64,000 bases of DNA from Vibrio cidicii (GCF_009763805.1 NZ_CP046804.1:2542001-2606000); one strand, 5' to 3'. Positions 1-10,930 are shown, counted from the first letter of the stretch. Program-made: numbers and translations. The notes: a model not told the origin generated them from the letters alone.

Positions 1-1202
1 AGCAGTGGCTGGCATTTTTCGCTACGCCCGCGCCCACCGCCGCCACCAGCGAAAAGCCTTCTTTAAGTTTAATTTCCGCTTCCACCGCTAACTCTTGCAG
101 GTAGGCCAAAGCGCCACTGGCGATTTCGGCGGTATAGGCCAAACGCAGGCGATGTTGATCTTTTTGCCACTCAAAGGCCAACGGTTCCAGTTGCGCCCGC
201 TTCAAAGCACGTAGCACCTCTTGCTGTACGCGGTCATCGTCATGGCCTCGGGCAAAAGTGAGCTGCACCAGTAGCACCTCATCAAGCGAGGTGATGATTT
301 TCGCCCCGCGCCCAGAGGCGAGCACGCGTTCAATGCGCGTCGAGCCCGATTCCGCATCGTAGCTACAACGTAAATCGAGCTCAGTGGCACTTTGCGCCAC
401 CGGTTGAAGGGTGCGGCTATGCAGCACCGGCGCGGCAAGACGAGCCAGCTCGCTCGCTTCATCCAAACGCAGCAGCGGCAGCAGGCACGCGTCCGACACG
501 ATGCGCGGGTCGGCGCTGTACACGCCCGCCACATCACTCCAAATCGTCACGCGTGACACTTCTGCCAACGCGCCAATGATGGTCGCCGAGTAGTCGGAAC
601 CATTGCGACCAAGCAGCACGGTATCGCCTGCGCCATTTTGCGCCATAAAACCGGTGATGATCACTCGGCGCCTGGCGTGCTGCGCCAGCACCTCTTTCAG
701 CAGCGGATAGGAAACGCGCGCGATCCACCTCCGGCTGAGTGCCGCTTTCGGCGCGCAAAAATGCACGCGCGTCTTGTGCCACCGCTGGTAGATTGGTCTG
801 GTTAAGCAGCGCAGCCAGCAAGCGCGCTGACCACACTTCACCGTGGCCCAGTACGGCCGCTCTCTGCGTTTGAGAGAGCGGCGCCGCCAACTCCGCCAAG
901 GTACTGAACTCATCATTCAGTTGGGCGAGTAGTTGGCCTTGCGCCTCGCCACTGAGCAGCGATTCCACCAAACCAAACTGGTAGTGACGTAACGATTGCA
1001 GCGCGTCATGGGCCAAACGGCCATCCCGCTCCAACCCATCAAGAAACTCAATCAAGCGGTTAGTGGTTTTGCCCGCCGCAGAGACAACCACCAAGTCATT
1101 CTCACTGGAATACTCTTTGAGGATATTGGCGACGCGGCGATAACATTCGGGGTCGGCGAGGCTGCTGCCACCAAACTTATGCAACTGACGTACAACAGAC
1201 AT
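1..1202 (-). CDS. metL: Bifunctional aspartokinase II/homoserine dehydrogenase II (frameshifted, 3' part outside window)
   Basis: Aspartate kinase half of MetL, which phosphorylates aspartate in the first step towards homoserine and methionine. The kinase motif KFGGSS lies at residues 9-14, and the later reading frame carries LLGRNGSDYSAT and the WSDVAGVYSADPR block of aspartokinases. The gene starts 4 bp after the metB stop and forms a metBL operon under the met boxes. The frame breaks at GAAAC, 711-715: removing one A (one T on the coding strand) joins QPEVDRAR directly to SYPLLKEV, as in E. coli MetL. About 400 residues are inside the window; the homoserine dehydrogenase domain lies beyond the left edge. 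Family identity is certain; whether the frameshift is real is doubtful. Confidence 0.92.
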
Positions 1203-1205
1203 TTA

Positions 1206-2370
1206 TTACGCTCCCTTCACTTGTTCAAAGGCTTCTTTGAGGTCGGCAATCAAATCGTGCGCATCTTCCAACCCGACCGACAGACGCAGCAATTGTTGGG
1301 AGACCCCCGCCTCAGCCAGCGCCGCTTCGCCCATTGCTCGGTGCGTCATCGACGCAGGATGGCAGATCAAACTCTCCACCCCACCGAGCGACTCGGCCAA
1401 AGAGAACAGCTCCAGCGCTTGCACAAACTGCTTCAACTGTTCAAACGAGCCGGCAAATTCAAAACTGAGCATCGAGCCAAACCCCGATTGCTGCTTTTTA
1501 GCAATCTCATGCCCCGGATGTTGCGGCAGGCTCGGATGGTAAATCGTCCCCACCAGCGCTTCGCTTTGTAAAAAGGCTAAAATTTGCTGTGAGCTCTCTT
1601 CGTGCACGCGCATGCGCGCCCCCAGCGTGCGAATGCCGCGCAGCGTCATGTAGCTGTCAAACGGCGTACCGGTTGCGCCCAAGCAGTTGCCCCACCACGC
1701 TAGCTCCTCGGCATGTTGCGCAGTTTTGGTCACCACCACACCGCCAATCACATCAGAATGGCCATTAATGTATTTGGTGGTGGAGTGAATCACGAAATCC
1801 GCGCCCAGCTCTAACGGCTTTTGATAAACCGGAGTGAGAAAGGTATTGTCGACCGCCACCAGCGCGCCAACGCGATGCGCCTTTTCACACACGGCCGCAA
1901 TGTCGACCACGCGCACCAACGGGTTGGAGGGGGTTTCAATCAACAGCAGTTTGGGCTTGAGCGCCAAGGCTGCCTCCAACGCCGCTGGGTCGGATTGATC
2001 CACAAAGCGCACCTTGAAATCGCCTTTGTTGGCGCGAGTGTTGAACAAGCGATAAGTACCACCGTAGCAGTCGTGCGGAGCGACAATCAGATCGTTTGGC
2101 GACAAAAACGCAGAGACCCACAAGTTAAGCGCCGACGTGCCACAGTTGGTCACCACCGCCCCTTGGCCCGACTCCAACTCATACAGCGCCTGCTCCAGCA
2201 AGCCACGGTTGGGGTTGCCCGAACGGGTATAGTCGTACTTAGGCACTTCGCCAAAGGCTGGAAAGCCGTAGTTGGTCGAAAGGTAAATGGGGGGAACGAC
2301 AGCACGGAAACTGACTGTCTGACTCAATACCAGTTCGAACGGCGATGGTAGCGGGCTTGCGAGTGCTCAT
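1206..2370 (-). CDS. metB: Cystathionine gamma-synthase (frameshifted near N-terminus)
   Basis: PLP enzyme that joins O-succinylhomoserine and cysteine to give cystathionine in methionine synthesis. The PLP lysine is in HSTTKYINGHSD and the Cys/Met-metabolism family block APHDCYGGTYR is clear. The true start is the ATG at 2370 (MSTRKPATIAVRTG, as in the family), but that frame runs out after SDSQF. One extra T in GTTTC (GAAAC on the plus strand, 2307-2311) separates it from the long frame; deleting it reads SDSQFRAVVPPIYLS and gives 387 aa, against 386 in E. coli. First gene of metBL, divergent from metJ. Confidence 0.93.
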
Positions 2371-2471
2371 AGTGTTTCCTTTCTCCAAAGATGCATTCTG
2401 ATCAGGAATGGGCTACTGTTGTTTCAGCGTCATCCATTCCTTTTATCCGCCACTTTAACCAGCAAAATTTA

Positions 2472-2503
2472 AGACGTCAACACTTCTAGACGTCTATATG
2501 TCT
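2472..2503. promoter_or_regulatory. Four tandem met boxes (MetJ operator)
   Basis: Four adjacent 8-bp units AGACGTCA, ACACTTCT, AGACGTCT, ATATGTCT match the MetJ consensus AGACGTCT with 7, 5, 8 and 6 of 8 bases respectively. They lie in the metB-metJ divergent gap, so MetJ with S-adenosylmethionine should repress both sides. Confidence 0.88.
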
Positions 2504-2579
2504 TTGCTTATGGCGGTAAATCCAGCTACAATCTGCGCCTATTATTTTATTAACCAACAATAACGACTAAAGGTGCGCA

Positions 2580-2897
2580 ATGGCCGACTGGAATGGCGAC
2601 TACATAAGTCCATACGCAGAGCATGGGAAAAAGAGCGAACAGGTAAAAAAGATCACTGTATCTATCCCATTAAAAGTGCTGAAAGTGCTGACCGATGAAC
2701 GAACTCGTCGTCAAATTAATAACCTGCGCCACGCAACCAATAGTGAACTGCTGTGCGAAGCCTTCCTGCATGCGTACACAGGCCAGCCATTGCCGACCGA
2801 TGAAGATCTGCGTAAAGACCGCCCAGATGACATTCCAACTGAAGCGAAAGCGCTGATGACGGCGATGGGCATCGAGTTCGAAGCCTACGACGACTAA
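2580..2897 (+). CDS. metJ: Methionine repressor MetJ
   Basis: 105-aa ribbon-helix-helix repressor that binds met boxes as tandem dimers with S-adenosylmethionine as corepressor. The DNA-contacting beta strand is in [15 protein letters not shown] (about residues 22-37), followed by the almost invariant [23 protein letters not shown]. The length equals that of the E. coli protein. It sits divergently from metBL with the operator between them, so it probably regulates itself as well. Intact, ending before a strong bidirectional terminator. Confidence 0.98.
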   Translation: MADWNGDYISPYAEHGKKSEQVKKITVSIPLKVLKVLTDERTRRQINNLRHATNSELLCEAFLHAYTGQPLPTDEDLRKDRPDDIPTEAKALMTAMGIEFEAYDD

Positions 2898-2967
2898 GGA
2901 TTGGCTGGTCAGTTCGGGGGAAGAGGCTGACTGCCAAGTCAAAAATAGAAATAAAAAGAATAGCAAT

Positions 2968-2997
2968 AAAAACGGGACGCCTTGGCGTCCCGTTTTT
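2968..2997. terminator. Bidirectional rho-independent terminator
   Basis: Perfect stem: aaaaacgggacgc, loop cttg, then gcgtcccgttttt. A and T tracts on both sides let it serve metJ (plus) and the convergent malic enzyme gene (minus). Confidence 0.92.
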
Positions 2998-3023
2998 CTG
3001 ACTGGTTAAAAGTCACGTTTTGC

Positions 3024-4301
3024 TTATTGCGCCATGTAGTTCTCTGGCATCGCGATGCGCGCCACACCAGAATCGACCGCCGCTTGTGCGACTGCTTTCG
3101 CTACGCGCGGTAGCAGACGTGGGTCCATCGGTTTTGGAATGATGTAGTGCGGACCGAACTCTAAGCTGTCGACGCCCGCCGCTTTCAACACTTCCGCAGG
3201 AACCGCTTCTTTCGCCAATTGACGAATCGCATCTACCGCCGCCAGTTTCATCTCATCGTTGATTTCGCTGGCGCGAACATCCAATGCACCGCGGAAAATA
3301 AACGGAAAGCACAACACGTTGTTCACTTGGTTTGGATAGTCACTGCGGCCCGTTCCCATGATCAAATCGTCACGCACTTGGTGTGCCAGTTCTGGCTTGA
3401 TCTCAGGATCTGGGTTTGAACAGGCAAACACCACTGGCTTATCAGCCATCAGTTTCAGCGCTTCTGCAGGCATTAGGTTTGGACCTGACACGCCCAAGAA
3501 GAGATCCGCGCCAGAAATCACATCTTCCAGCGTGCGTTTGTCGGTGTTGTTGGCAAACAGCTGCTTGTATTCGTTGAGATCATCACGACGGGTATGGATC
3601 ACGCCTTTGCGATCCAGCATGTAGATCTTCTCACGCATCGCGCCGCATTTGATCAACAGTTCCATACACGCCACCGCCGCCGCGCCCGCGCCCAAACACA
3701 CAATCACACATTCGTTGAGTTTTTTGCCTTGCAGCTCGATCGCATTGAGCATGCCCGCCGCCGTCACAATCGCGGTGCCGTGCTGGTCATCATGGAAAAC
3801 CGGCACATCACAACGCTCAATCAGGCGTTTCTCGATCTCAAAACAGTCTGGCGCTTTGATGTCTTCAAGGTTGATGCCACCAAAGGTGTCGGCGATGTTG
3901 GCAACGGTATCGACAAACTCATCGATGGTGCGGTGTTTTACTTCGATATCGATCGAGTCTAATCCTGCAAAGCGTTTGAACAGTAACGCTTTCCCTTCCA
4001 TGACTGGCTTAGACGCCAGCGGACCTAGGTTGCCCAGACCAAGAATTGCGGTGCCGTTAGAGATCACTGCCACCATGTTCCCCTTAGCCGTGTACTTGTA
4101 GACGTTCTCGGGGTTTTGCGCGATTTCACGCACTGGCTCAGCCACGCCTGGGCTGTAAGCAAGCGCCAAATCTTTGGCCGTTTCCGCTGATTTAGTCAGC
4201 GCAATGGCGATTTTTCCCGGAGTTGGGTAGGCATGGTAATCCAGCGCTTGCTGGCGGAGATCTTCTTCAGGAGTCAATGCTTGGCGATTGTCATCGGACA
4301 T
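3024..4301 (-). CDS. maeB: NAD(P)-dependent malic enzyme, single-domain form
   Basis: Converts malate to pyruvate and CO2 with reduction of NAD(P)+. The 425 residues match the N-terminal catalytic part of MaeB: YSPGVAEP near residue 50, the metal-binding blocks GGINLEDIKAP and FHDDQHGTA, and the Rossmann loop CLGAGAAA. The phosphotransacetylase-like C-terminal domain of E. coli MaeB (about 760 aa in total) is absent, as in the short family members. The protein ends naturally before the shared terminator. Cofactor preference cannot be read from the sequence with confidence. It stands alone between metJ and the Calx-beta lipoprotein gene. Confidence 0.92.
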   Translation of the reverse strand: MSDDNRQALTPEEDLRQQALDYHAYPTPGKIAIALTKSAETAKDLALAYSPGVAEPVREIAQNPENVYKYTAKGNMVAVISNGTAILGLGNLGPLASKPVMEGKALLFKRFAGLDSIDIEVKHRTIDEFVDTVANIADTFGGINLEDIKAPDCFEIEKRLIERCDVPVFHDDQHGTAIVTAAGMLNAIELQGKKLNECVIVCLGAGAAAVACMELLIKCGAMREKIYMLDRKGVIHTRRDDLNEYKQLFANNTDKRTLEDVISGADLFLGVSGPNLMPAEALKLMADKPVVFACSNPDPEIKPELAHQVRDDLIMGTGRSDYPNQVNNVLCFPFIFRGALDVRASEINDEMKLAAVDAIRQLAKEAVPAEVLKAAGVDSLEFGPHYIIPKPMDPRLLPRVAKAVAQAAVDSGVARIAMPENYMAQ

Positions 4302-4417
4302 AGGTCGTTATTCTCTTTATATGTTTTGTGGGATAGGGGGAGTGTTCCAAAATGACCTAAAACTCTGCGTTTTTAGATAATTTGGAGATAAATTCTAAAT
4401 GATATAAGTCAATCTTC

Positions 4418-4516
4418 CTAGCCAAGAATGCGAAGCATATCTACAAAATGACCAAGAAAGGTTAAGGTAAGACCAGCGAAGGTGCCCCAACCAAGCGCTC
4501 CTAATGTCACCACCAT
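4418..4516 (-). CDS. Possible 32-aa small membrane protein
   Basis: A short frame just downstream of the Calx-beta gene and in the same frame as its stop codon. From ATG it encodes 32 residues, almost all hydrophobic (LGALGWGTFAGLTLTFLG) with a short LRILG tail; from a TTG at 4555 it would have 45. It could be a single-pass membrane peptide, or the hydrophobic stretch could be chance. No convincing ribosome binding site is seen. Confidence 0.3.
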   Translation of the reverse strand: MVVTLGALGWGTFAGLTLTFLGHFVDMLRILG

Positions 4517-4576
4517 GACCAAGAGGCCATGGTGGCCTTTCTCAACCTCGCTCAATGGGCGAGAGTGTTGGTTTTA

Positions 4577-7500
4577 TTAATCATTCTCGCCCCCGCTTCC
4601 CCCTGTGGCGCCAGTTGGATCGACTTGTGGGTAGCTAAAAGTAAAGTTCATTTGGGAGTTTGTCACAACAAACTGCACCCCTTGCTTCTTGAGCTTCTCA
4701 CGACTCTCCTCACTGAGCTGCACGTTGAGCATAGCCTCCAACTCAACCGTACCTTGATTGAAACGCTGATCCAACTCAGCGCGCGTAACCGCCGCGAAAT
4801 CGAGTGTTCCCTTGGCGACCTTTTGCCCTGCAGGCAAAGTGATTTGTTGTGGAATGGTCAGATAAGGCATGGTGGTTAAATCACTTGCCATGAGCTCCAC
4901 ATCAAACACGAGCTCAAAGTCGAGTGGATCGCTGATGCTAAACTCGATACCTTCTGCCCATTGCTGTGCAATAAAATCACCTTGGCTATTGGGGTCCATT
5001 TTGACATTCCTTTGCATCGGAATAGTGATGCTCATTAGATCATCATTGCCAATCACTAGCGTTTGGCTGAATGTATAACTCTTCCCGGGCTGGCAGGCTT
5101 GTGCGTCGTAACAACCCGGAAGATCGTAGCGAACCCGACTTCCTTGTGGCAGTTGCGTCGTAAAATCTAATGTGACCCATTCTGAAGACTCAACGCTGTC
5201 ATCGGCAATCAGATCGAACTGAATCTCAGGGCGACTGCTGTTCGAAAAAACGAGACTAGCTGGCAGATCGAGGTTGAAATCTTCGGATAAAGTGGCGGTT
5301 GAGTTCGCCGATAGAGCGATCGCCGCAACAATATCATCGGCAGACTGAGCTTGGGTGTTATAGTAACCAAATCGCCAAAGCACATTGCCACTGCTGTCTT
5401 CAAACACTTGATCGGGCGATTGCTCGACATTCAATGAAATGTAGATGTCATCGTCGTCTCGAACTTCTATCTGGCGGGTAATAACAGGCAATTGAACGTC
5501 ATTCGCTATCGTCAAGCCGATGCTTTGATGTGCTTCATGAGCGCGGTTGTCTGGGACAATCAATACCAGCAATTTTGATGCTTCGCCTGGCATAAATTGG
5601 ATGTTCAGTGGCTCTGTATTGTCAATGCTCCCCAGCCTCAAACGAGCCATATTCTCACTGCTGATTGTCACATTAACCGCACGATCCGTTGCCGTATCGA
5701 GTCGCAGCCTACCTTGTAAAAAACGCCCCTCATTGACCGTATTCTGTGTCAAATAGAGCTCAACACGGCTAGGTTCAGCGACGGCGCTGTCATTATCAGC
5801 AATAGTGACGGAGGTCAGTACTTTCTCTTGTGCCGAGGTGACAAAACGAGTTTTGACCATTTCCAGCGTGAAGGTTTCTTGGTTTTCTACATCTAGATCA
5901 TCAATGATAGGCACATCAAAGCGGAAAACTCTCTGTCCCGATGGAATGAGGACAGAAGTGATGCCTCCCAATACATTGGGCTGCTGACTATAGCCGCTTT
6001 GTATTTGAGGATAGTCAATGAACGCACTCGCGGTATCTTCTGCGGTGGAATAGACGCGATAATACAAATAAACTTGGTTGCCAGACGCCATTTTCCTATC
6101 CAAGGTCACTTCAACGACCGCCTTCTGATCGGCTTCACTGGCAGAAAGTACCTGTAGATTTTCAACGACATAACTATCATCATCTCGAATGTAGTAAGTC
6201 TTCTCTTGCTTCTGTGTGCCGCTTTCAAAACTGGCACCCTCGGCAATTTCCATACTCAGTTGCAAAGCTTCGTAATACGTCTCGGGCTCTTCGTCACCAA
6301 GCACATCCACTTGAATAGTTGCCGTTGGATGCTCAGCACTTAGCGCCAGCACCTCTTGTTTGGCAACAAAATCCTCTCCGTCGGTTGCCCCATATCGGCT
6401 GGCAACTTGGTAGCTGAGCTGAACATCGTCCTCGCCAGGATTGATCAGCTCCGCTGTCAGCTCAATACGGCTAGGGGCATCTCCTTCGACCAAGTACTGA
6501 TAGGCGCTGCTTGGCGATATGCGCACGAAGGGCATAGGTTGGCCTTGATTGAACACGAGCGTCGAGCCTGATGCTTGGCATAAATTAACCCCCTTGAGTG
6601 TAAGCGGCAAAAGAGTTTGCCCCGGCTCGCTACCTGCATGCGCGGTGGTGGTCAAGGTATGGTTGAGGGTCACCTCTTTCTCTTGCGGGTTAAAGGTGAT
6701 ATCGGTTAATTCGTTGGGGACATCGGAATAGGTAATGCGGCCATCCTGCGCACCTAAATAGTGATCCTCGGCAAAAAAGCGCGCGCTTGAAAAAGAAAAA
6801 TCGCCTTCTTGGCTCAGCGGTTGCTGACGCTCATTGCGCACCAGAAGATAGCCGCTACAAGTGTCACTGACCTCGGCAAAAGCGAGATTGAACTGAGTTA
6901 AATGTCTAGTGGTAAACGTCGCGCTAAGTTCACCGAAACGCACCTTGTTCCAGTTCAATAAACTGTTCAAACACCCAGCGACTATCTTGTTCGGAAAGAG
7001 ACCATACCGGAATTTTGTCGCCCACCTTGAGCGGCTGACCCGTTGTTGGGTTGAGCTGCTCGTTACTCAATGACAGTTGCACCGCCAAGGGTTGTCCAGC
7101 GACAATCTTGCTCAACGTCTCATTCTCTGCGGTGATCTTAATATCTATGACCGCTAAAGAACGAAAACGAACCTCACTGCCAACAGGTAACTGTGTCCCT
7201 GCTTGCGAATTATACTGCGCCAAATTCGCGGCCGATTCTTTAGCGCTCAGAGGCAATTTCGCACTGTCTGACGGGTAGGCAATTTGCTCAATCTGCACCG
7301 TTTCCGCATTCACCGCTTCTCCCTGCTGATTAACCCATTGAGTTTGTGGCGATATTTTGATCACCGTTTGCAACGGCGATTCTGGCTGCGCGTTCACTTC
7401 AATCAGGCCGGAGCTTGTAAGTGGCTGTGCCGCAAGCTTCAAAGTGGAACTCTGATAAAAAACACCCGCTTGGCTCAGTTGCGGCGAAGTGAGCGAAAGC

Positions 7501-7913
7501 AACTCGATGCTTTGTTGATTAACACCAAAATCACTGACCACGACAGAAGCACGTTGGCTTAAATACCCCGGTGCGGCCACTTGAATAACGAGAGATAACG
7601 GATAGTCCAATAACCCATCGACATCACGATCATGAAACTTACTTTGATCAAGCTGAATGTGCTGTCCGTCAAGCTGTGTCACGAGCTGGCTGGGATCAGA
7701 TAACACAGCAATCGTCGCGTTTGTTAACTCACCGCCTTGATCATCCAACACTTTAATCGCCAGCGAGGAACGTTCAGGGTAATCAGGTGCCGTAGGCGGA
7801 ACAACAACAGGTGCCGAAGGTTCATTCACAGGATTAGACGATGAGCTTCCACCGCCACAGCCAGCTAATAAAATAGTTGACGCTACCATTAACGCCAGCG
7901 TTGTCTTTTGCAT
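4577..7913 (-). CDS. Large Calx-beta-domain lipoprotein (frameshifted)
   Basis: The first 327 codons give a lipoprotein signal peptide with lipobox LLAGC near residue 19 and a glycine/serine linker (GGGSSSS). A carboxypeptidase-like segment (SSLAIKVLDDQGGELTNATI) follows. The later frame adds about 785 residues with several Calx-beta-like repeats ending in DDD or DND turns (YYIRDDDS, TIADNDS, EVRDDDDIY), typical of extracellular adhesion or Ca-binding modules. The two frames overlap; removing one A from GAAAC at 6935-6939 joins ELEQGAF to GELSATFTTRHLTQFNL and gives one 1111-aa protein. Likely a surface or periplasm-anchored protein; function unknown. Stands alone. Confidence 0.75.
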
Positions 7914-8127
7914 GCCACTCTCCTAATCCTGAACAAGCCCAACCGCCGCTCTGTTAAAAATAAGTTAACAGGTATAACAGTAATAAATTATTGTTACAAG
8001 TTTCATATCAGAAAGGGGATTTATTGACCTCAATGAAAAAATAGTGAGGGTGAATCAAGCGGAAGGAAGGAATGGATCGATAGAAAGGAACACAAGGGGC
8101 AACGAGGTTTGCACTCGCCTAACAAGC

Positions 8128-8152
8128 AAAAAGGCCGCCGAAGCGACCTTTC
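8128..8152 (-). terminator. rho-independent terminator of rpmE
   Basis: Read on the minus strand: aaaggtcgc, loop ttc, ggcggcc-type return arm and a TTTTT tail, beginning just downstream of the rpmE stop. The rest of the gap up to the Calx-beta gene (7914-8127) shows no gene. Confidence 0.85.
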
Positions 8153-8175
8153 TCAAACAGTGATCACAGATGTAA

Positions 8176-8397
8176 TTATTTCTTACCGCTTGATAGCGCA
8201 CCGAAACGCTTGTTGAAGCGATCAACACGGCCGCCTGTATCAACGATACGTTGCTTACCAGTGTAGAATGGGTGGCACTTGTCACATACGTCTAGGTGAA
8301 TAGCGTCTTTACCTAGAGTAGAGCTAAAAACGAAAGAGTTGCCGCAAGAACAAGTTGCGTTTACTTCTTTGTATTCTGGGTGGATACCAGCTTTCAT
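8176..8397 (-). CDS. rpmE: 50S ribosomal protein L31 (zinc-binding form)
   Basis: 73-aa ribosomal protein. It carries the zinc ligands of the C+ form: CSC at 16-18 and CDKC at 38-41. The start MKAGIHPEY is invariant in the family. Such copies can be replaced by a zinc-free paralogue under zinc starvation, but no Zur site was identified here. Divergent from priA across a 261-bp gap holding both promoters. Confidence 0.97.
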   Translation of the reverse strand: MKAGIHPEYKEVNATCSCGNSFVFSSTLGKDAIHLDVCDKCHPFYTGKQRIVDTGGRVDRFNKRFGALSSGKK

Positions 8398-8658
8398 GGG
8401 ATAACCTCAAATAGTAGGCCGTGTCGCTATACGAGCCTTTGCCGCACACCACACGTAGTTAAAAATGAACTCATAGATACCGCGCTCGCTAGTGCGAAGC
8501 CATATCTTAAGGCGCGATATAGTAATGAATCGGCTCAAACGGATCAACCTATTTGCGCCATTTTGCGCTAGTTTTTTAATCAGCCATCGCGTCTCGAATT
8601 TGTCCGCCGCTTCCTTTAGACTGTCAGTCATTATTTTTCTGTTTACTCACGCCACCTT

Positions 8659-10860
8659 ATGCGCCCATCCATTGCCCGTATTGCCCTCCCTGTCCCCCTC
8701 GATAAACAGTTTGATTATCTGGTACCCAGTCATCTGTTTCCGATTATCGGCGGTCGGGTAAGCGTCCCGTTTGGTCGGCAGACATTGGTTGGCATTGTCA
8801 CGGCGCTGGTGCAGGAATCAGATTTTCCGCGTGAGCAACTCAAATCGGTCAAAGCAGTGCTCGATAGCCAACCGCTCTGGCCTGCGCCGGTTTACAGCCT
8901 GCTGCAATGGTGTAGCCAATATTATCAGCATCCACTGGGAGAAACGCTGCACAACGCCCTACCCGCCGCGCTGCGCAAAGGCAAAGCGGCCGATTTTGCC
9001 ACGTTGCAGGAGTGGCAGTTAACCGAACAAGGCAAAAGCCAGTTGATGCAGGATTTTGGCCGTGCGGTCAAACAGGCGCGTGTAATGAAAATGCTCGCCG
9101 ATGGCCCGGTTAGTCATCAGCGCTTTCTCGATGAAGAGATTACCTCCACAGTGCTCAAAGCCCTCGAAGAAAAAGGTTGGATCGAAAGCCAAGACAAAAC
9201 GCCGCAAGTCCAAGCTTGGGGCGAGGCGATTGAAAATGAGAACGACAAGCCGAAACTCAATCAAGAGCAAGCGATCGCCATCGCCACCATTCAGTGCCAG
9301 ACAAGCTTTGCCAGCTTCTTGCTTGAGGGGGTAACAGGTTCGGGTAAAACCGAAGTGTACTTAAACCTGATCAAACCGATTTTATCCCAAGGTCGCCAGG
9401 CGCTGGTACTGGTGCCGGAAATCGGCTTAACTCCGCAAACCATTAACCGTTTTCGCCGCCGCTTTAATGTCCCCGTGGCGGTGATTCACTCGGGTCTGAA
9501 CGACACTGAACGTCTCAACGCTTGGCTGAGCGCGCGCGACAAAGTGGCCGGCATTGTGATTGGCACTCGCTCGGCACTGTTCACGCCGTTTGCTGACTTG
9601 GGTATGATCATCGTCGATGAAGAGCACGATACCTCCTATAAGCAGCAAGATAGCCTACGTTACCACGCGCGCGATGTGGCGGTGATGCGCGCCGCCAAAG
9701 AAGATATTCCGATCATCCTCGGCTCGGCGACGCCAGCTCTGGAGTCGCTACACAATGCACTCAGCGGCAAATACCACCATTTGACTTTAACCCAGCGGGC
9801 CGGCGTTGCCGTACCAACACGCAATCAAGTGCTGGATGTCAAAGGGCTCTATCTGGAAAGCGGCTTGTCTGCCCCCTTGATTGTCGAAATGCGCCGCCAT
9901 CTCAAAGCGGGCAATCAGGTGATGCTGTTTCTTAATCGGCGCGGTTTCTCCCCAGCACTGATGTGCCACCAATGCGGCTGGATTGCCGAATGTAAACGCT
10001 GCGATGCCTACTACACCTACCACCAATACAGCAACGAGATCCGCTGCCATCATTGCGGTTCGCAGCAGCCGGTGATTCATCAGTGCCAAGGCTGCGGCTC
10101 TAGCCAGTTGGTCACCGTTGGCGTCGGCACCGAGCAGCTAGAGAACCAGTTGGAAAACCTCTTTCCCGAGTACAAAGCGATCCGTATTGACCGAGACAGC
10201 ACGCGGCGCAAAGGCAGCTTGGAAGATGCACTGCAAGCGATCCGACGCGGCGAGTATCAAATCTTGATCGGCACACAGATGCTGGCCAAAGGGCACCATT
10301 TTCCTGATGTGACGCTGGTTGCTTTGCTTGATGTGGATGGCTCGCTCTACAGCAGTGATTTTCGCGCTTCCGAGCGATTGGCTCAGTTGTTTATTCAGGT
10401 GGCCGGACGTGCAGGTCGAGCCAGCAAACCCGGTGAAGTGCTGCTGCAAACCCATCATCCGGAACACCCGCTACTGCAATCGTTACTGACCAAAGATTAT
10501 CACTCGTTCGCCTTAAGTGCGTTAGAAGATAGGCGCATCGCCCAACTACCGCCCTACAGTTTCTTAACCCTGTTTCGCGCCGAGGCTAATCACAGCGAGC
10601 TCTGTGAGGCGTTCTTGCGCCAAGTTCGTCTCACTCTGGAATCACACCCGTTATTTGATGACACCTGCTTAGTGCTTGGCCCAACTCCGTCACCACTGGC
10701 CAAACGTGCGGGCAAATATCGCTGGCAACTGCTTTTGCAAACGCAAAGCCGCGTCTTGATGCAAAAATTGTTAATCAGCGCAAAACCAGCGATTGAAATG
10801 TTACCGAATGCAAAAAAAGTACGATGGATTGTAGACATTGAACCACAGGATTTGAGCTAG
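8659..10860 (+). CDS. priA: Primosomal replication protein N' (PriA helicase)
   Basis: 733-aa 3'-to-5' superfamily 2 helicase that reloads DnaB at stalled forks. Walker A GSGKTEVY is near residue 228 and the Walker B box DEEH is at about 320-323. A cysteine-rich zinc-binding region with four CxxC pairs spans about 436-482. The helicase tail has QVAGRAGR. Length matches E. coli PriA (732). Intact. Its order rpmE/priA/cytR/ftsN/hslVU is the usual gammaproteobacterial one. Confidence 0.98.
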   Translation: MRPSIARIALPVPLDKQFDYLVPSHLFPIIGGRVSVPFGRQTLVGIVTALVQESDFPREQLKSVKAVLDSQPLWPAPVYSLLQWCSQYYQHPLGETLHNALPAALRKGKAADFATLQEWQLTEQGKSQLMQDFGRAVKQARVMKMLADGPVSHQRFLDEEITSTVLKALEEKGWIESQDKTPQVQAWGEAIENENDKPKLNQEQAIAIATIQCQTSFASFLLEGVTGSGKTEVYLNLIKPILSQGRQALVLVPEIGLTPQTINRFRRRFNVPVAVIHSGLNDTERLNAWLSARDKVAGIVIGTRSALFTPFADLGMIIVDEEHDTSYKQQDSLRYHARDVAVMRAAKEDIPIILGSATPALESLHNALSGKYHHLTLTQRAGVAVPTRNQVLDVKGLYLESGLSAPLIVEMRRHLKAGNQVMLFLNRRGFSPALMCHQCGWIAECKRCDAYYTYHQYSNEIRCHHCGSQQPVIHQCQGCGSSQLVTVGVGTEQLENQLENLFPEYKAIRIDRDSTRRKGSLEDALQAIRRGEYQILIGTQMLAKGHHFPDVTLVALLDVDGSLYSSDFRASERLAQLFIQVAGRAGRASKPGEVLLQTHHPEHPLLQSLLTKDYHSFALSALEDRRIAQLPPYSFLTLFRAEANHSELCEAFLRQVRLTLESHPLFDDTCLVLGPTPSPLAKRAGKYRWQLLLQTQSRVLMQKLLISAKPAIEMLPNAKKVRWIVDIEPQDLS

Positions 10861-10914
10861 CAAACGATAAAATCTCCAAAGGAAAGTCGACACTTGCAAG
10901 GTATTACCTTTTAA

Positions 10915-10930
10915 CGTGATGACAGTCACA
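10915..10930. promoter_or_regulatory. CRP-type site upstream of cytR
   Basis: CGTGA, six bases, TCACA: one mismatch to the CRP consensus TGTGA-N6-TCACA. It sits about 130 bp upstream of cytR, whose E. coli relative works with CRP. Confidence 0.6.

Noticed and set aside
202..593. Overlapping frames across metL and metB on both strands
   Set aside because: They are shadows of the MetL and MetB coding frames; the MetL and MetB protein motifs lie in the frames annotated.
2371..2579. SAM riboswitch upstream of metB
   Set aside because: The gap is short and contains four met boxes; no riboswitch core was seen. MetJ control is enough.
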